Source: an uncultured Alphaproteobacteria bacterium (lineage in GTDB: Bacteria > Pseudomonadota > Alphaproteobacteria > CAAGCB01 > CAG-977). From it: 47,111 nucleotides of DNA. The stretch spans positions 1 to 47,111 of the forward strand of contig CALXOZ010000018.1 in NCBI GenBank assembly GCA_944390195.1, written 5' to 3'. The position numbers and the translations under genes were made by a program. Shown one piece after another: positions 36,069 through 44,726 of this stretch. The notes beneath the pieces were generated by a model. That model was given only the letters and a program-made list of their open reading frames with translations, was not told the DNA's origin and made no database searches. Numbering within the stretch: the first letter of the stretch is position 1; each line of letters opens with the position of its first letter.

Positions 36069-36097
36069 TTGCAAACCAGACGGATTAAACGTATAAA
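36069..36097 (+). promoter_or_regulatory. Promoter of rpmI-rplT
   Basis: TTGCAA (36069-36074) and TATAAA (36092-36097) are exactly 17 bases apart. Transcription would start near 36104, giving an 85-base leader. Confidence 0.65.
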
Positions 36098-36120
36098 AAA
36101 TAACTCTTAGAGAGAAGAAC

Positions 36121-36156
36121 GCGTTTTCGGGCTATTAAAGGGCAGCCTAAGAACGC
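36121..36156 (+). promoter_or_regulatory. Hairpin in the rpmI-rplT leader, possible L20 autoregulatory site
   Basis: GCGTTTT (36121-36127) pairs with AGAACGC (36150-36156), and GGGCT (36129-36133) with AGCCT (36144-36148), leaving a C-A mismatch between the two helices and a ten-base loop (ATTAAAGGGC). No T run follows and the ribosome site lies about 22 bases downstream, so a regulatory leader is more likely than a terminator. L20 represses its own operon through leader RNA in other bacteria; a link here is inference. Confidence 0.5.
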
Positions 36157-36189
36157 AGAACCGTTAAATATTTCTAAAAGGAGACGGAA

Positions 36190-36387
36190 ATGCCCAAATT
36201 AAAAACAAAAAGCTCGGTTAAAAAGCGTTTTGCTCGCACGGGATCCGGCGCTATAAAGCACGGATATGCCTGCAAACGCCATCGTTTGATTTCCAAAGGC
36301 ACAAAAATGAAACGCAAAGCACGCGGAACAGCCTTGTTGCGTGAATGCGATTTCAAAATTATCGATCGTTTCATGCCCTATAATTAA
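36190..36387 (+). CDS. rpmI: Ribosomal protein L35
   Basis: A 65-residue, very basic protein with the L35 sequence MPKLKTKSSVKKRFARTGSG and the KGTKMKRKARGT region. AAAGGAGA precedes the ATG. It sits 11 bases before rplT in the usual order. infC, often first in this operon, is absent; the operon has its own promoter directly upstream of a structured leader. Confidence 0.97.
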   Translation: MPKLKTKSSVKKRFARTGSGAIKHGYACKRHRLISKGTKMKRKARGTALLRECDFKIIDRFMPYN

Positions 36388-36398
36388 GGAGATAAAAA

Positions 36399-36755
36399 AT
36401 GGCTCGTGTAAAACGTGGTGTGACCGCTCATTTCAAACATAAAAAGATTTTAAAATTAGCTAAAGGCTATCGTGAAAGCAATTCCAAGCTGTACCGTATC
36501 GCTTTGCAAAAAGTTGAAAAAGGTCTGCAATATGCTTATCGTGATCGCCGCAAGAAAAAAAGCAATTTCCGTGCTTTGTGGATACAACGGATTAACGCCG
36601 GTGTACGCGAATACGGTTTGACGTATTCTAAATTCATTAACGGATTGCATAAGTCCGGAATTGAAATGGATAGAAAAATTTTAGCCGATTTGGCAATGAA
36701 TCAGCCTGCGGCTTTTGCAAAGGTCGTCGAACAAGTAAAGGCGGCTCTGAATTAA
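36399..36755 (+). CDS. rplT: Ribosomal protein L20
   Basis: A 118-residue 50S protein, an early assembly factor that binds 23S r[23 protein letters not shown] at the N-terminus, [23 protein letters not shown] and [12 protein letters not shown] are the family signatures. AAGGAG precedes the ATG. A strong terminator follows, so pheS is largely a separate unit. Confidence 0.98.
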   Translation: MARVKRGVTAHFKHKKILKLAKGYRESNSKLYRIALQKVEKGLQYAYRDRRKKKSNFRALWIQRINAGVREYGLTYSKFINGLHKSGIEMDRKILADLAMNQPAAFAKVVEQVKAALN

Positions 36756-36775
36756 GCATCGGAATGCATGATAAA

Positions 36776-36800
36776 AAAAGGGGCGCGTTGCGCCCCTTTT
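36776..36800 (+). terminator. Terminator after rplT
   Basis: GGGGCGC (36780-36786) pairs with GCGCCCC (36790-36796) over a three-base loop, with AAAA and TTTT extending the stem. Confidence 0.9.
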
Positions 36801-36813
36801 GTTTAAAGAATAC

Positions 36814-36866
36814 AAGGATTATCGGCAATGAGTGAATTGGTTATAAGGATTATCGGCAATGAGTGA
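36814..36866 (+). repeat. Duplicated translation start region of pheS
   Basis: A 22-base segment containing AAGGATTATCGGCAATGAG, with ribosome site and start codon, occurs at 36814-36835 and again at 36845-36866, offset by 31. The first copy opens a 12-codon frame (36828-36866, MSELVIRIIGNE) that ends just inside pheS in another frame. The peptide has no Phe, so it is not a classical pheST attenuator. Confidence 0.85.
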
Positions 36867-37953
36867 TTTAGATATACTGCAACAACAACTGCTTGAACAG
36901 GTACAAAAAACGGAAACACTGGCTGATTTAGACGCAATACGCGTGTCCGTTCTAGGGAAAAAAGGCATTATCACTGAAAAAATGAAATCTCTCGGTTCCA
37001 TGCCGACCGAAGAACGCAAAGCTGCCGGAAAGCAGTTTAATACGATAAAAAATATTTTAGCTGAAGCAATCGAATCAAAAAAAGAACAATTGGAAGAACA
37101 AGAAATAAACATTCGACTGGCAAAAGAAGCCGTTGACATCACTTTGCCGGTTCGTCCTGAAAAACAGGGACGGATTCATCCTTTATATCAAACTTACGAT
37201 GAAATCATTGCCATTTTCGGACAGATGGGGTTCGCGGTTGCCGAAGGCCCTGATATCGAAGACGATTTTCATAATTTTACCGCTTTAAATACCCCCAAAA
37301 ACCATCCTGCACGGCAAATGCAAGACACATTTTATTTGAAAGGGGAAGAAAACAGCGAAAAATTCATTGTCCGCACACAAACATCAGCCGTCCAAATCAG
37401 GACGATGGAAAAGCAACAACCACCCGTACGCATCATTGTTCCTGGCAGAACATATCGTTGCGATTCCGATGCGACCCATTCTCCGATGTTCCATCAAGTC
37501 GAAGGTTTGATTGTTGACAAAGAAACCAATATGGCTCATCTGAAAGGCTGTCTGATTGAATTTGTCAAAACTTTTTTTGAATTGGACGACGTTCCCGTCC
37601 GTTTCAGACCTTCATTTTTCCCTTTTACGGAACCGTCCGCTGAAATGGATATCGGTTGTTGTCGTACAAACGGAGAATTAAAAATCGGTGCAGGAAACGA
37701 CTGGTTGGAAATTTTAGGATGCGGCATGGTTCATCCCAACGTGTTGAAAGCATGTCATATCGATCCCGATATATACCAAGGCTTTGCGTTCGGGATCGGG
37801 TTGGATCGTCTGGCTATGTTAAAATATGCCATTCCCGATGTGCGCACCTTCTTTGAATCGGACTTGCGTTGGATTAAACATTATGGCTTTGTTCCTTTGG
37901 ACATTCCCTCGACGGGATCGGGATTAAGCATGACAGGAGGAAATAAACGATGA
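36859..37953 (+). CDS. pheS: Phenylalanyl-tRNA synthetase alpha subunit
   Basis: The catalytic subunit of the alpha2-beta2 synthetase that charges tRNA-Phe. The 364-residue protein has an N-terminal coiled coil that binds tRNA (residues 1-90), then the class II core: HPLYQTYDEIIAIFGQMGF, TSAVQIRTMEKQQPPVRII (motif 2 region) and GIGLDRLAMLKY (motif 3). Complete. The second copy of the duplicated AAGGA site drives this start. The stop overlaps the pheT start (ATGA). Confidence 0.97.
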   Translation: MSDLDILQQQLLEQVQKTETLADLDAIRVSVLGKKGIITEKMKSLGSMPTEERKAAGKQFNTIKNILAEAIESKKEQLEEQEINIRLAKEAVDITLPVRPEKQGRIHPLYQTYDEIIAIFGQMGFAVAEGPDIEDDFHNFTALNTPKNHPARQMQDTFYLKGEENSEKFIVRTQTSAVQIRTMEKQQPPVRIIVPGRTYRCDSDATHSPMFHQVEGLIVDKETNMAHLKGCLIEFVKTFFELDDVPVRFRPSFFPFTEPSAEMDIGCCRTNGELKIGAGNDWLEILGCGMVHPNVLKACHIDPDIYQGFAFGIGLDRLAMLKYAIPDVRTFFESDLRWIKHYGFVPLDIPSTGSGLSMTGGNKR

Positions 37954-40343
37954 AATTCACCTTATCTTGGTTAAAAGAATTTTTGGAAACGACTGCAAGC
38001 GTAGAAGAAATAGCAGACCGTTTAACGGCAATCGGATTGGAAATTGAAGAAATTATTGATCCGATAGCGGTCGTAAAAGACCTTATTGTCGTTCATGTTG
38101 ACGAATGCAAAGCCCATCCCGATTCAGACCATTTAAATGTTTTATCCGTTAACACCGGGAAAGAAGTCTTGCAGATTGTTTGCGGAGCTCCCAACGCTCG
38201 GGCGGGAATGAAAGGGATATTGGCTCGCCCCGGAGATTACATCCCTTCTTTCAAAGAAAAATTGAAAGCAGGAAAGATACGCGGTGTAGAAAGTCAGGGT
38301 ATGATGTGTGCCGAAGACGAATTGGGGATCGGACCGGATCACACGGGAATTATCGAATGTCCGGCAGATGCGGTTGTCGGTTCTTCGATTTCAACGGTAT
38401 ATCCTTGCGATCCTGTGTTTGATGTTTCGATCACCCCTAATCGCGGCGATTGCATGAGCGTTTACGGTATTGCACGCGATTTGGCGGCAGCCGGTCTGGG
38501 AACGTTAAAGCCCCTTTATTCTGAAGAAAAACCTTTATTAACACCAAGCTTCACTTCCGGTGTCGTTTTAGAAAACGAAGCTTTGGAGATCGGCGCTCCG
38601 TATTTTACACTCAGGGAAATCAGAAACGTTAAAAACGGTCCTTCTCCGAAATGGATGCAAGACCGTTTGATTGCAGTCGGATTGCGTCCGATTTCGGCTC
38701 TTGTCGACGTTACAAACTACTTCAACATTGCTTTCGGCAGACCTTTGCATGTTTTTGACGCTGATAAAGTTAAAGGAAAAATCACAGTCCGTTCTGCAAA
38801 AGACGGAGAAAAACTTTTAGCCTTGGACGGTCGGGAATACACTTTATCCGAAGGCATGGTTGTCATAGCCGATGAAAACGGCGTTGAATCCATCGCCGGC
38901 GTCATGGGAGGCGAAGTTTCCGGTTGTCAGATGGAAACGACTCGAGTTTTGTTGGAATCGGCTTATTTTGAACCGGAAAGCATTGCCAAAACAGGACAAA
39001 AGTTAATTTTAACATCGGATTCCCGCCAACGTTTCGAACGCGGAATAGATCCTGCTGCCACAATTAAAAAGTATGGATCGGATTTGGCGGCAAAGATGAT
39101 TTTGGATCTTTGCGGCGGAGAGTGTTCCGAAATTATCATCACCGGTCAAGAACCAAAGACAGACACACCGATTTCATTTGATCCTCAACGCGTTGAACAG
39201 TTATGCGGCGTCCGTGTCGATTCCGGAGAATGTAAAAACATTCTTGAAAGACTCGGTTGCATTGTTAGCGAGGAAAACGGGAAATTTTCAGTTGTACGCC
39301 CCTCATGGCGTTCCGATATCACAGGTTCTCATGATCTTGTCGAAGAAATCCTGCGCATTTACGGTTATGACAAACTGCCTGCCTTAGCTTTACCGCGTCC
39401 GAACGGGATATACGGCATCTTACAGCCAAGACAACGTAAAGAAAGCGCCGTTCGCCGCGCTTTGGCGAACAGAGGTGGATATCAAACCGTAACATTTTCT
39501 TTCATGTCGTCCAAAGACGCTTCTTTTTTCCGTAAGACTGACCCTGTTTTAATAGCAAACCCGATCAGTGCCGACTTAAATGAGATGCGTCCGAATCTGC
39601 TTCCCAATTTAATAGCGGCGGCACGTTCCAACATAGCCAAAGGAACCCTTGACGGTTGTTTGTTTGAAGTCGGTCCCCAATTCTTCGGTTACAAGCCGAT
39701 GGAACAAGAAACAATTGCCTGTATGCTTCGTTTCGGTCAAAACGCACCACGTCATTGGGCAGTCAACTCCCGTCCCGTAGACGTCTTTGATGCCAAAGCC
39801 GACGCTTTAGCCGCTCTAGATGCGGCAGAAGCTCCGCAAAATGTGCAAATCACTCGCGAAGCCCCCGCTTGGTATCACCCAGGACGTTCCGGAGCTATTA
39901 AAATGGGAAAAACGGTTCTAGCTTACTTTGGTGAAATTCATCCAAAGATTTTAAAAGCCCTTGATGTGAAAGCTCCTGTATGCGCATGCGAAGTCTTTTT
40001 AGATCATTTGCCTTTGCCAAAAAAGAAAAACAGCAAAGCCATCAAAGCGTTAAAACTTCCGGCTTTCACACCGATCATAAGGGATCTGGCTTTCTTTGTG
40101 CCCAAAGACGTTGATGCCGAAAAAATTGTCATTGCCGCAAAAAACACGGACAAAGCTTTAATTACCGATGTCAGCATTTTCGATTTGTATGAAGGTGACA
40201 ATTTAGCGGATAAAAAATCGGTTGCCGTTCAAATTACAATTCAACCGGTCCAAAAAACAATGACAGATGACGAAATTGAAAGCGTGTGCCGTCGTGTCAT
40301 CGGAGCCGTAAGCGCATCAACCGGTGCCGTTTTAAGGAGTTAA
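37950..40343 (+). CDS. pheT: Phenylalanyl-tRNA synthetase beta subunit
   Basis: The 797-residue editing and tRNA-binding subunit. In order: an N-terminal tRNA-binding OB fold (about 40-150, with AHPDSDHLNVLSVN), the B3/B4 editing domain (about 215-370, with DVTNYFNIAFGRPLHVFDADK), the B5 domain (about 400-470), the catalytic-like core, and a C-terminal ferredoxin-fold anticodon-binding domain (about 700-797, with FTPIIRDLAFFVP). Full length. Translationally coupled to pheS by a four-base overlap; the next gene follows after one base. Confidence 0.97.
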   Translation: MKFTLSWLKEFLETTASVEEIADRLTAIGLEIEEIIDPIAVVKDLIVVHVDECKAHPDSDHLNVLSVNTGKEVLQIVCGAPNARAGMKGILARPGDYIPSFKEKLKAGKIRGVESQGMMCAEDELGIGPDHTGIIECPADAVVGSSISTVYPCDPVFDVSITPNRGDCMSVYGIARDLAAAGLGTLKPLYSEEKPLLTPSFTSGVVLENEALEIGAPYFTLREIRNVKNGPSPKWMQDRLIAVGLRPISALVDVTNYFNIAFGRPLHVFDADKVKGKITVRSAKDGEKLLALDGREYTLSEGMVVIADENGVESIAGVMGGEVSGCQMETTRVLLESAYFEPESIAKTGQKLILTSDSRQRFERGIDPAATIKKYGSDLAAKMILDLCGGECSEIIITGQEPKTDTPISFDPQRVEQLCGVRVDSGECKNILERLGCIVSEENGKFSVVRPSWRSDITGSHDLVEEILRIYGYDKLPALALPRPNGIYGILQPRQRKESAVRRALANRGGYQTVTFSFMSSKDASFFRKTDPVLIANPISADLNEMRPNLLPNLIAAARSNIAKGTLDGCLFEVGPQFFGYKPMEQETIACMLRFGQNAPRHWAVNSRPVDVFDAKADALAALDAAEAPQNVQITREAPAWYHPGRSGAIKMGKTVLAYFGEIHPKILKALDVKAPVCACEVFLDHLPLPKKKNSKAIKALKLPAFTPIIRDLAFFVPKDVDAEKIVIAAKNTDKALITDVSIFDLYEGDNLADKKSVAVQITIQPVQKTMTDDEIESVCRRVIGAVSASTGAVLRS

Positions 40344-40344
40344 T

Positions 40345-41106
40345 ATGCAAGATCCTTTACTCAATAGCACTGTTATCATGCCGGAAGACAACCGGCAACC
40401 GAAGCAGCTTGTCATTTATTTACATGGTATGGGTGGAACCGGACAAACAAACGCTTGGTTCGCCGAAGAATTGCAAAAAGTCATGCCTAATGCCGTTTTC
40501 TATATTCCGGACGGGCTGGAAGCAATGAACGGCAACGAAGAAGCCAGACAATGGTTCGCCATCCCTGAAAATTTCAAAGATGTTTGGTTTACAATTCCGC
40601 CCGACAGACAAGGGAAAAAAGCGCATAAAAAAATGATGCAAATGTACCAGTGGTATAACACGGCAGCATTAAAAGTGATTCAATTTATCCGGAATCGCAT
40701 GGATTTTCATAAGATCGGCGCGGCGGACACTTATATTTTCGGTGTGTCCCAAGGTGCCATGCTTGCCGTTCAAATGATAGCAGAATCGGATCTATTGGCA
40801 GACATCTCCGCCCAAGGAAGTTTGATTCCGTTGGGTGGAGTCATGATCATTGCGGGTTGTCTGATTAATGTAGCGGAAGTTGAGGCTCATCCTTCAAATT
40901 CCCGTCCGGAATTCATTTTTGTTCACGGATCAGAAGACACAACCGTTCCTTTTCGGGGGTATCTGTTAACGGATAAGACTTTGTTTAAATGCGGGCAAAA
41001 GACTGTTTCAAAAGTCATTTGGGGAAAGGATCACACGTTCTTTGAAAAAGAAGCCCTGCCAGAGATTCTACGCTTGGCAAAACCTTGGGGAGACCGATAT
41101 TTGTAA
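40345..41106 (+). CDS. Phospholipase/carboxylesterase-type alpha/beta hydrolase
   Basis: A 253-residue hydrolase of the carboxylesterase/YpfH type. The oxyanion region is LVIYLHGMGGTG, the nucleophile elbow is IFGVSQGAML, the acid is the Asp of VHGSEDTTVP, and the histidine is in GKDHTFFEKEA. No signal peptide. AAGGAG lies within the last codons of pheT and the start follows its stop by one base, so it is expressed with pheS-pheT. The substrate is unknown. Confidence 0.87.
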   Translation: MQDPLLNSTVIMPEDNRQPKQLVIYLHGMGGTGQTNAWFAEELQKVMPNAVFYIPDGLEAMNGNEEARQWFAIPENFKDVWFTIPPDRQGKKAHKKMMQMYQWYNTAALKVIQFIRNRMDFHKIGAADTYIFGVSQGAMLAVQMIAESDLLADISAQGSLIPLGGVMIIAGCLINVAEVEAHPSNSRPEFIFVHGSEDTTVPFRGYLLTDKTLFKCGQKTVSKVIWGKDHTFFEKEALPEILRLAKPWGDRYL

Positions 41107-41144
41107 TACTTTTGCCTTATAAAGAACTGTCTCTGAAATAAAAT

Positions 41145-41182
41145 GCCTCCCCTTACTTTTTTTCGAAGGGGAGGCTTTTTTT
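41145..41182 (+). terminator. Terminator after pheST-esterase operon
   Basis: GCCTCCCCTT (41145-41154) pairs with AAGGGGAGGC (41166-41175), followed by seven Ts. Confidence 0.92.
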
Positions 41183-41341
41183 ATCAACTGTCAAAACAAA
41201 TAATAATGACTTCTATAGCATCCCCCATACCTAACGACCTTTGCGAAGAAAAGATATTTTCTTTATTTCAAATTTCTTTTATAAGTTCGGTTTCTCTGCT
41301 TTTAAAAAGGATACTTTTTTCAGATTATCCCATTTTTTTTA

Positions 41342-42169
41342 TTAAAATATTTTTGCCTTTTGAATAATATCTAACGCTATTTGTTTTGCATAAAAGCTGG
41401 CTGAATGGCGATAATCTTTTATATCATTTTTTTTATCATGCAATCTTATGGCAAAGAAAATTTTACGGTTGTTTTGTTCGTAAAAACCAACGAACCAAGC
41501 GGTGTCAACCATATCATCTTTTATTCCCAAACCAGTTTTTCCATAAATTTTTACCGGATTATCCATAACCAACATCATATCTTTTAATGTTTGTGTTGTT
41601 TGATTTTCTTTTGAAAAAAGTTGTGCTAAGAATCTGACTTGTTCCATTGGTGATATTTGTAAAGAGGATTCTATCCAAAATCCTTTTAAATCAGAAACAT
41701 TTGTATTGTTATTTTGAATCCCTTTCCAATCTGAAATGTCTTGATTGCCATAATGATTTTTTTGCAAATATGATTTAATAGTCCGTTGCGGTATTTTATC
41801 AATCAATTTTCGAAAATACCAAACACAGGAAGTTCGGAATGCTTCGTTTACATTCATTGTTTTATTCCAAAGCGGATTTTCATAAATTTTTCCATCCCAT
41901 TTTATAGTTGAATCCTCCTTTGAAATCACATTTTCAGATAAAGCTATATTCGCAGACATAATTTTAAATGTTGAACAAGGGGAAGATTGTATATTACTTA
42001 ACGGGATATTATAAATTTTATATTGGGAAGCATCCGGATTATAAAAAACAGCCGTTCCGGAAACACCTTTAAAATATTGCGAAAGATTAACTTCTTCAAT
42101 ATTACCCTTACGACAAGAAAACAATAAAAATATCGCTGTGACAAACCAGATGAATTTCATTATATTCAT
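41342..42169 (-). CDS. Class D (OXA-type) beta-lactamase, predicted lipoprotein
   Basis: A 275-residue serine beta-lactamase of class D. All family motifs are intact: Ser66-Thr-Phe-Lys69 (nucleophile and carbamylated Lys), Ser114-x-Val116, Tyr140-Gly-Asn142, Trp165 and Lys211-Thr-Gly. WDG at 91-93 is also typical. The signal peptide ends in LFSC, so Cys19 is probably lipidated and the enzyme is membrane-anchored in the periplasm. Which beta-lactams it hydrolyses cannot be read from sequence. The start at 42169 follows AGGGG; 42160 is possible. The gene is AT-rich and lies between gaps without visible mobile elements or a regulator. Confidence 0.92.
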   Translation of the reverse strand: MNIMKFIWFVTAIFLLFSCRKGNIEEVNLSQYFKGVSGTAVFYNPDASQYKIYNIPLSNIQSSPCSTFKIMSANIALSENVISKEDSTIKWDGKIYENPLWNKTMNVNEAFRTSCVWYFRKLIDKIPQRTIKSYLQKNHYGNQDISDWKGIQNNNTNVSDLKGFWIESSLQISPMEQVRFLAQLFSKENQTTQTLKDMMLVMDNPVKIYGKTGLGIKDDMVDTAWFVGFYEQNNRKIFFAIRLHDKKNDIKDYRHSASFYAKQIALDIIQKAKIF

Positions 42170-42493
42170 ATCCCACCCCTTTGATTTCCCATAAAATCAT
42201 TTCCTTGAAAATTCACTTCATATAGAGATGAGCGTTTAAAGCTTCTTTGTTACCTGTCCGTAATAATAATATATTTTACGATCTTACCTGATAAGAAAGA
42301 ACTCGCGTATTTAAACAACTTTCCGATGAATTTTTTCAGATCATTTTCTTTATAAATTCTTTCAATCGCGACTTGTGAGCTTATAAAGTTTCGAGGATCG
42401 GAGATAAACTTTTTTTCCGGAAAACTTAATTTATTTTCCGGAAGAAAAGGAAAAATCCGTTAAAACAACAAATCCAAGCGTTAAATGAATATT
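42170..42493. other. Interval between the beta-lactamase gene and sufE
   Basis: About 320 AT-rich bases with no reading frame of note. It must contain the promoter of the beta-lactamase gene (minus strand) and any sufE terminator, but I cannot point to a clear example of either. Short GAAAA/TTTTC inverted pieces near 42405-42450 could form a weak hairpin. Confidence 0.4.
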
Positions 42494-42895
42494 TTAATTC
42501 ATCTTTTTTGTTTCGGATTCAATACGTTCCAACATAGCAAAAAAGCCGTTACGCCGTGTCGGGCTGAGATGGTCTTCCAACCCCAATTGTTTAAAGATGG
42601 ATTCCACATCGGTATCAAGAATTTCCTGTTTTGTCTTACCTGACAGTATCACTCGCAAAACAGCGATCAAACCGCGAACGATATGAGCATCACTATCCCC
42701 GACAAAACTCAGCCTGCCGTCATTTATTTGCGTTTTCAACCACACTTGGCTCATACATCCTTCGACTTTTGAATCATCGTTTTTATCTTCATCAGCCATA
42801 AGGGGCAACGTTTTCCCCAATTCGATCAAATAAGCGTAACGATCTTCCCAATCATCTAAAAAAGAAAAATTTTCAATCAGTTCCGATGTATCCAT
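42494..42895 (-). CDS. sufE: SufE-family sulfur acceptor protein
   Basis: SufE accepts sulfane sulfur from the SufS desulfurase for Fe-S cluster assembly. The 133-residue protein starts with ELIENFSFLDDWEDRYAYLIELG, carries the acceptor cysteine at Cys47 in KVEGCMSQVW, and has the LSPTRRNGFFAML C-terminal motif. I start at the ATG at 42895; a TTG at 42943 would add 16 residues not typical of the family. No other suf genes are near. Confidence 0.94.
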   Translation of the reverse strand: MDTSELIENFSFLDDWEDRYAYLIELGKTLPLMADEDKNDDSKVEGCMSQVWLKTQINDGRLSFVGDSDAHIVRGLIAVLRVILSGKTKQEILDTDVESIFKQLGLEDHLSPTRRNGFFAMLERIESETKKMN

Positions 42896-42976
42896 TTTTT
42901 GATGTTTCCCTGAAAAGTTTTCAGCTTTTTCAAACTCCGGCAACAGAAGTTTCTAACAGCATAAAAGTATACATAC

Positions 42977-43012
42977 AAAAAAAAACCGTCTTTGCCAACA
43001 GACAAAGACGGT
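42977..43012 (-). terminator. Terminator of the response-regulator gene
   Basis: Read on the minus strand, ACCGTCTTTG pairs with CAAAGACGGT (43012-43003 and 42994-42985) around an eight-base loop, followed by a T run. Confidence 0.9.
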
Positions 43013-43028
43013 AACAAATCATAAAAAA

Positions 43029-43682
43029 TCAAGCTTCCAGTATTCCCAAGCGTTGCGCTGTAACAACGGCTTTTGTTCTGTTTTCAACATGCAGATGACG
43101 TAACAAGGCATTAATATGTAATTTGACTGTAGCTTCTGACACTTTCATTTCATAAGCAATCTGTTTGTTGGACAGACCGTTACTTAAATGTTGCAATACT
43201 TCACTTTGCCGATATGTCAGATTTTTCCCGTTTGGTAAGGTATGTGTTAAAATCCGTCCTTCTCCTGGCATACGCCGCTTTTGCAACCCCTTCAAAACAG
43301 CAGGGGGAACATATAAATTACCGTCCACAATCAAACGCAAAGCGTTGATGATCAAAGAATCCGAAGACAATTTCGTAATATAGCCGGCGGCATCCAAACT
43401 GAAAGCATCCAAGATATCTTTTTGATCTTCACTTTCACTCATTAAAACAATGCGCGCTTGAGGAAAAATCGTTTTCAAAGTTTGAAATTTTTCACGCCAT
43501 TGCGTACCTAACAGATCACAATCAACAAAAATTAAATCAAATGTCTTTTTTTGATTTGCCAATGTATTAACAGCTGAAAAATCCGTTACCTCTTGTAATT
43601 CCGTCAACACATCAAAACGTTGTAATTGACGGCTGAAACCTTCACGAAACAAGGTATGATTATCTGCGACTAAAACTTTCAT
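43029..43682 (-). CDS. NarL/FixJ-type response regulator
   Basis: A 217-residue two-domain regulator. The receiver domain (1-120) has Asp7, phospho-acceptor Asp54 in FVDCDLLG, and Lys in GYITKLSSD. The second acidic-pocket residue is Asn8 where Asp or Glu is usual. A LuxR-type helix-turn-helix (about 150-217) contains LTYRQSEVLQHLSNGLSNKQIA and VSEATVKLHINALLRHL. The start at 43682 follows AAGGG; the in-frame upstream codon lacks a site. No sensor kinase is nearby, so it is an orphan in this window. Confidence 0.92.
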   Translation of the reverse strand: MKVLVADNHTLFREGFSRQLQRFDVLTELQEVTDFSAVNTLANQKKTFDLIFVDCDLLGTQWREKFQTLKTIFPQARIVLMSESEDQKDILDAFSLDAAGYITKLSSDSLIINALRLIVDGNLYVPPAVLKGLQKRRMPGEGRILTHTLPNGKNLTYRQSEVLQHLSNGLSNKQIAYEMKVSEATVKLHINALLRHLHVENRTKAVVTAQRLGILEA

Positions 43683-44043
43683 CTGTTTACCCTTCCTAAT
43701 AATCCTGCTCAGTTGCAAGCTCATTTTTCAGGTTAGGGAAAATACACGCACAAGGATAGATATCTAAAAGCTTTAAACCAAAGGGATTAAATCTTTTTTT
43801 GTTTATATTTCCCGATATAAATCAAAATAAGGTCATCTTTTCTATATATTATAACAGAATATAGTATTATATACTTTCTTATATAACTTTTCTTTATCAA
43901 AAAGCTCAACGAATTAATATGGGATTTTAGACAAAAAAATGTAAAATCCTTTATTATCCGCGTATTTAGACAAACTATTTACAAGCTGTTTCATCCCCTC
44001 TTTCCGCAAGAAAAAGCACACAACGCCATTTTTCCATTCCCTT
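43683..44043. other. Interval upstream of the response-regulator gene
   Basis: About 360 bases, very AT-rich at 43790-43890 with several TATA-like sequences, presumably the promoter region of the response regulator on the minus strand. A 61-codon frame running out of the next gene (43914-44099) looks like a chance extension. No terminator for the histidine phosphatase gene is clear. Confidence 0.4.
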
Positions 44044-44622
44044 TCAATCCAATAAAACAAAATCTTCATCATCCAGACACAAATGAAACGGTGTTCCATG
44101 CGGAACCGAATATAATTTCAAGCCGAACAATAAAACAAAACAACGCACGACCGCACTATGCGCGGAAATACCGAAAGTATGACAATCATTTTCAAAGGCT
44201 ATTTTTTTTAAAGTTTTTAAGATTCTTTGTTGAATCTGACGTTTTGTTTCCCCGCCTTGAAAACTTATATCCATACTATCTTCCTCCAAACTTTGCCATG
44301 CTTTTGCAACGTCCGGAAACAAAGTATAAATTTCCTGTTTTGTTTTGCCTTCCGCCATACCGAAGCAACCTTCAATAAGCCCGTTTTCGATTTTTAAAGG
44401 AATCTGTAAAAAAGAAGATACAATTTCCGCCGTTTGTACCGCCCTTTTCAAAGGAGAACTAAAAACAATCTGTATCCCCCTCCCCTTTAAATCCCGCGCC
44501 AATTGCCATGCTTGTCGTCTGCCTGTTTCGTTCAAATCCATATCGATTCCACAACCTTGCCAACGTCCCGACAGATTCATATCCGTTTGACCGTGACGAA
44601 ATATATAAAAATCCTTTTTCAC
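44044..44622 (-). CDS. Histidine-phosphatase-superfamily protein
   Basis: A 192-residue member of the phosphoglycerate-mutase-like histidine phosphatases. The catalytic loop is FRHGQTDMN (His10), followed by the second Arg in SSPLKRAVQTAEI, the acid Glu in LIEGCFGMAEG, and the second His in GISAHSAVVR. Members include alpha-ribazole phosphatases and broad sugar phosphatases; no cobalamin genes are near, so the substrate stays open. Transcribed alone and divergent from the membrane-protein gene. Confidence 0.9.
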   Translation of the reverse strand: MKKDFYIFRHGQTDMNLSGRWQGCGIDMDLNETGRRQAWQLARDLKGRGIQIVFSSPLKRAVQTAEIVSSFLQIPLKIENGLIEGCFGMAEGKTKQEIYTLFPDVAKAWQSLEEDSMDISFQGGETKRQIQQRILKTLKKIAFENDCHTFGISAHSAVVRCFVLLFGLKLYSVPHGTPFHLCLDDEDFVLLD

Positions 44623-44726
44623 TTAAGCATCCTAAAAAACATTTTAAATCAAAAGGTCATAAACACAAAGCCGTCATCATTTCGTTTTTTATGCATGATA
44701 TTCTGACAATAAAAAAGGATTTTAAC

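Noticed and set aside
36828-36866. pheST attenuator leader peptide
   Set aside because: The 12-codon peptide has no Phe codons and no terminator hairpin lies between it and pheS; it is explained by the 22-base duplication.
43914-44099. 61-codon minus-strand frame overlapping the histidine phosphatase 3' end
   Set aside because: It begins inside the phosphatase gene without a ribosome site and shows no recognisable feature.
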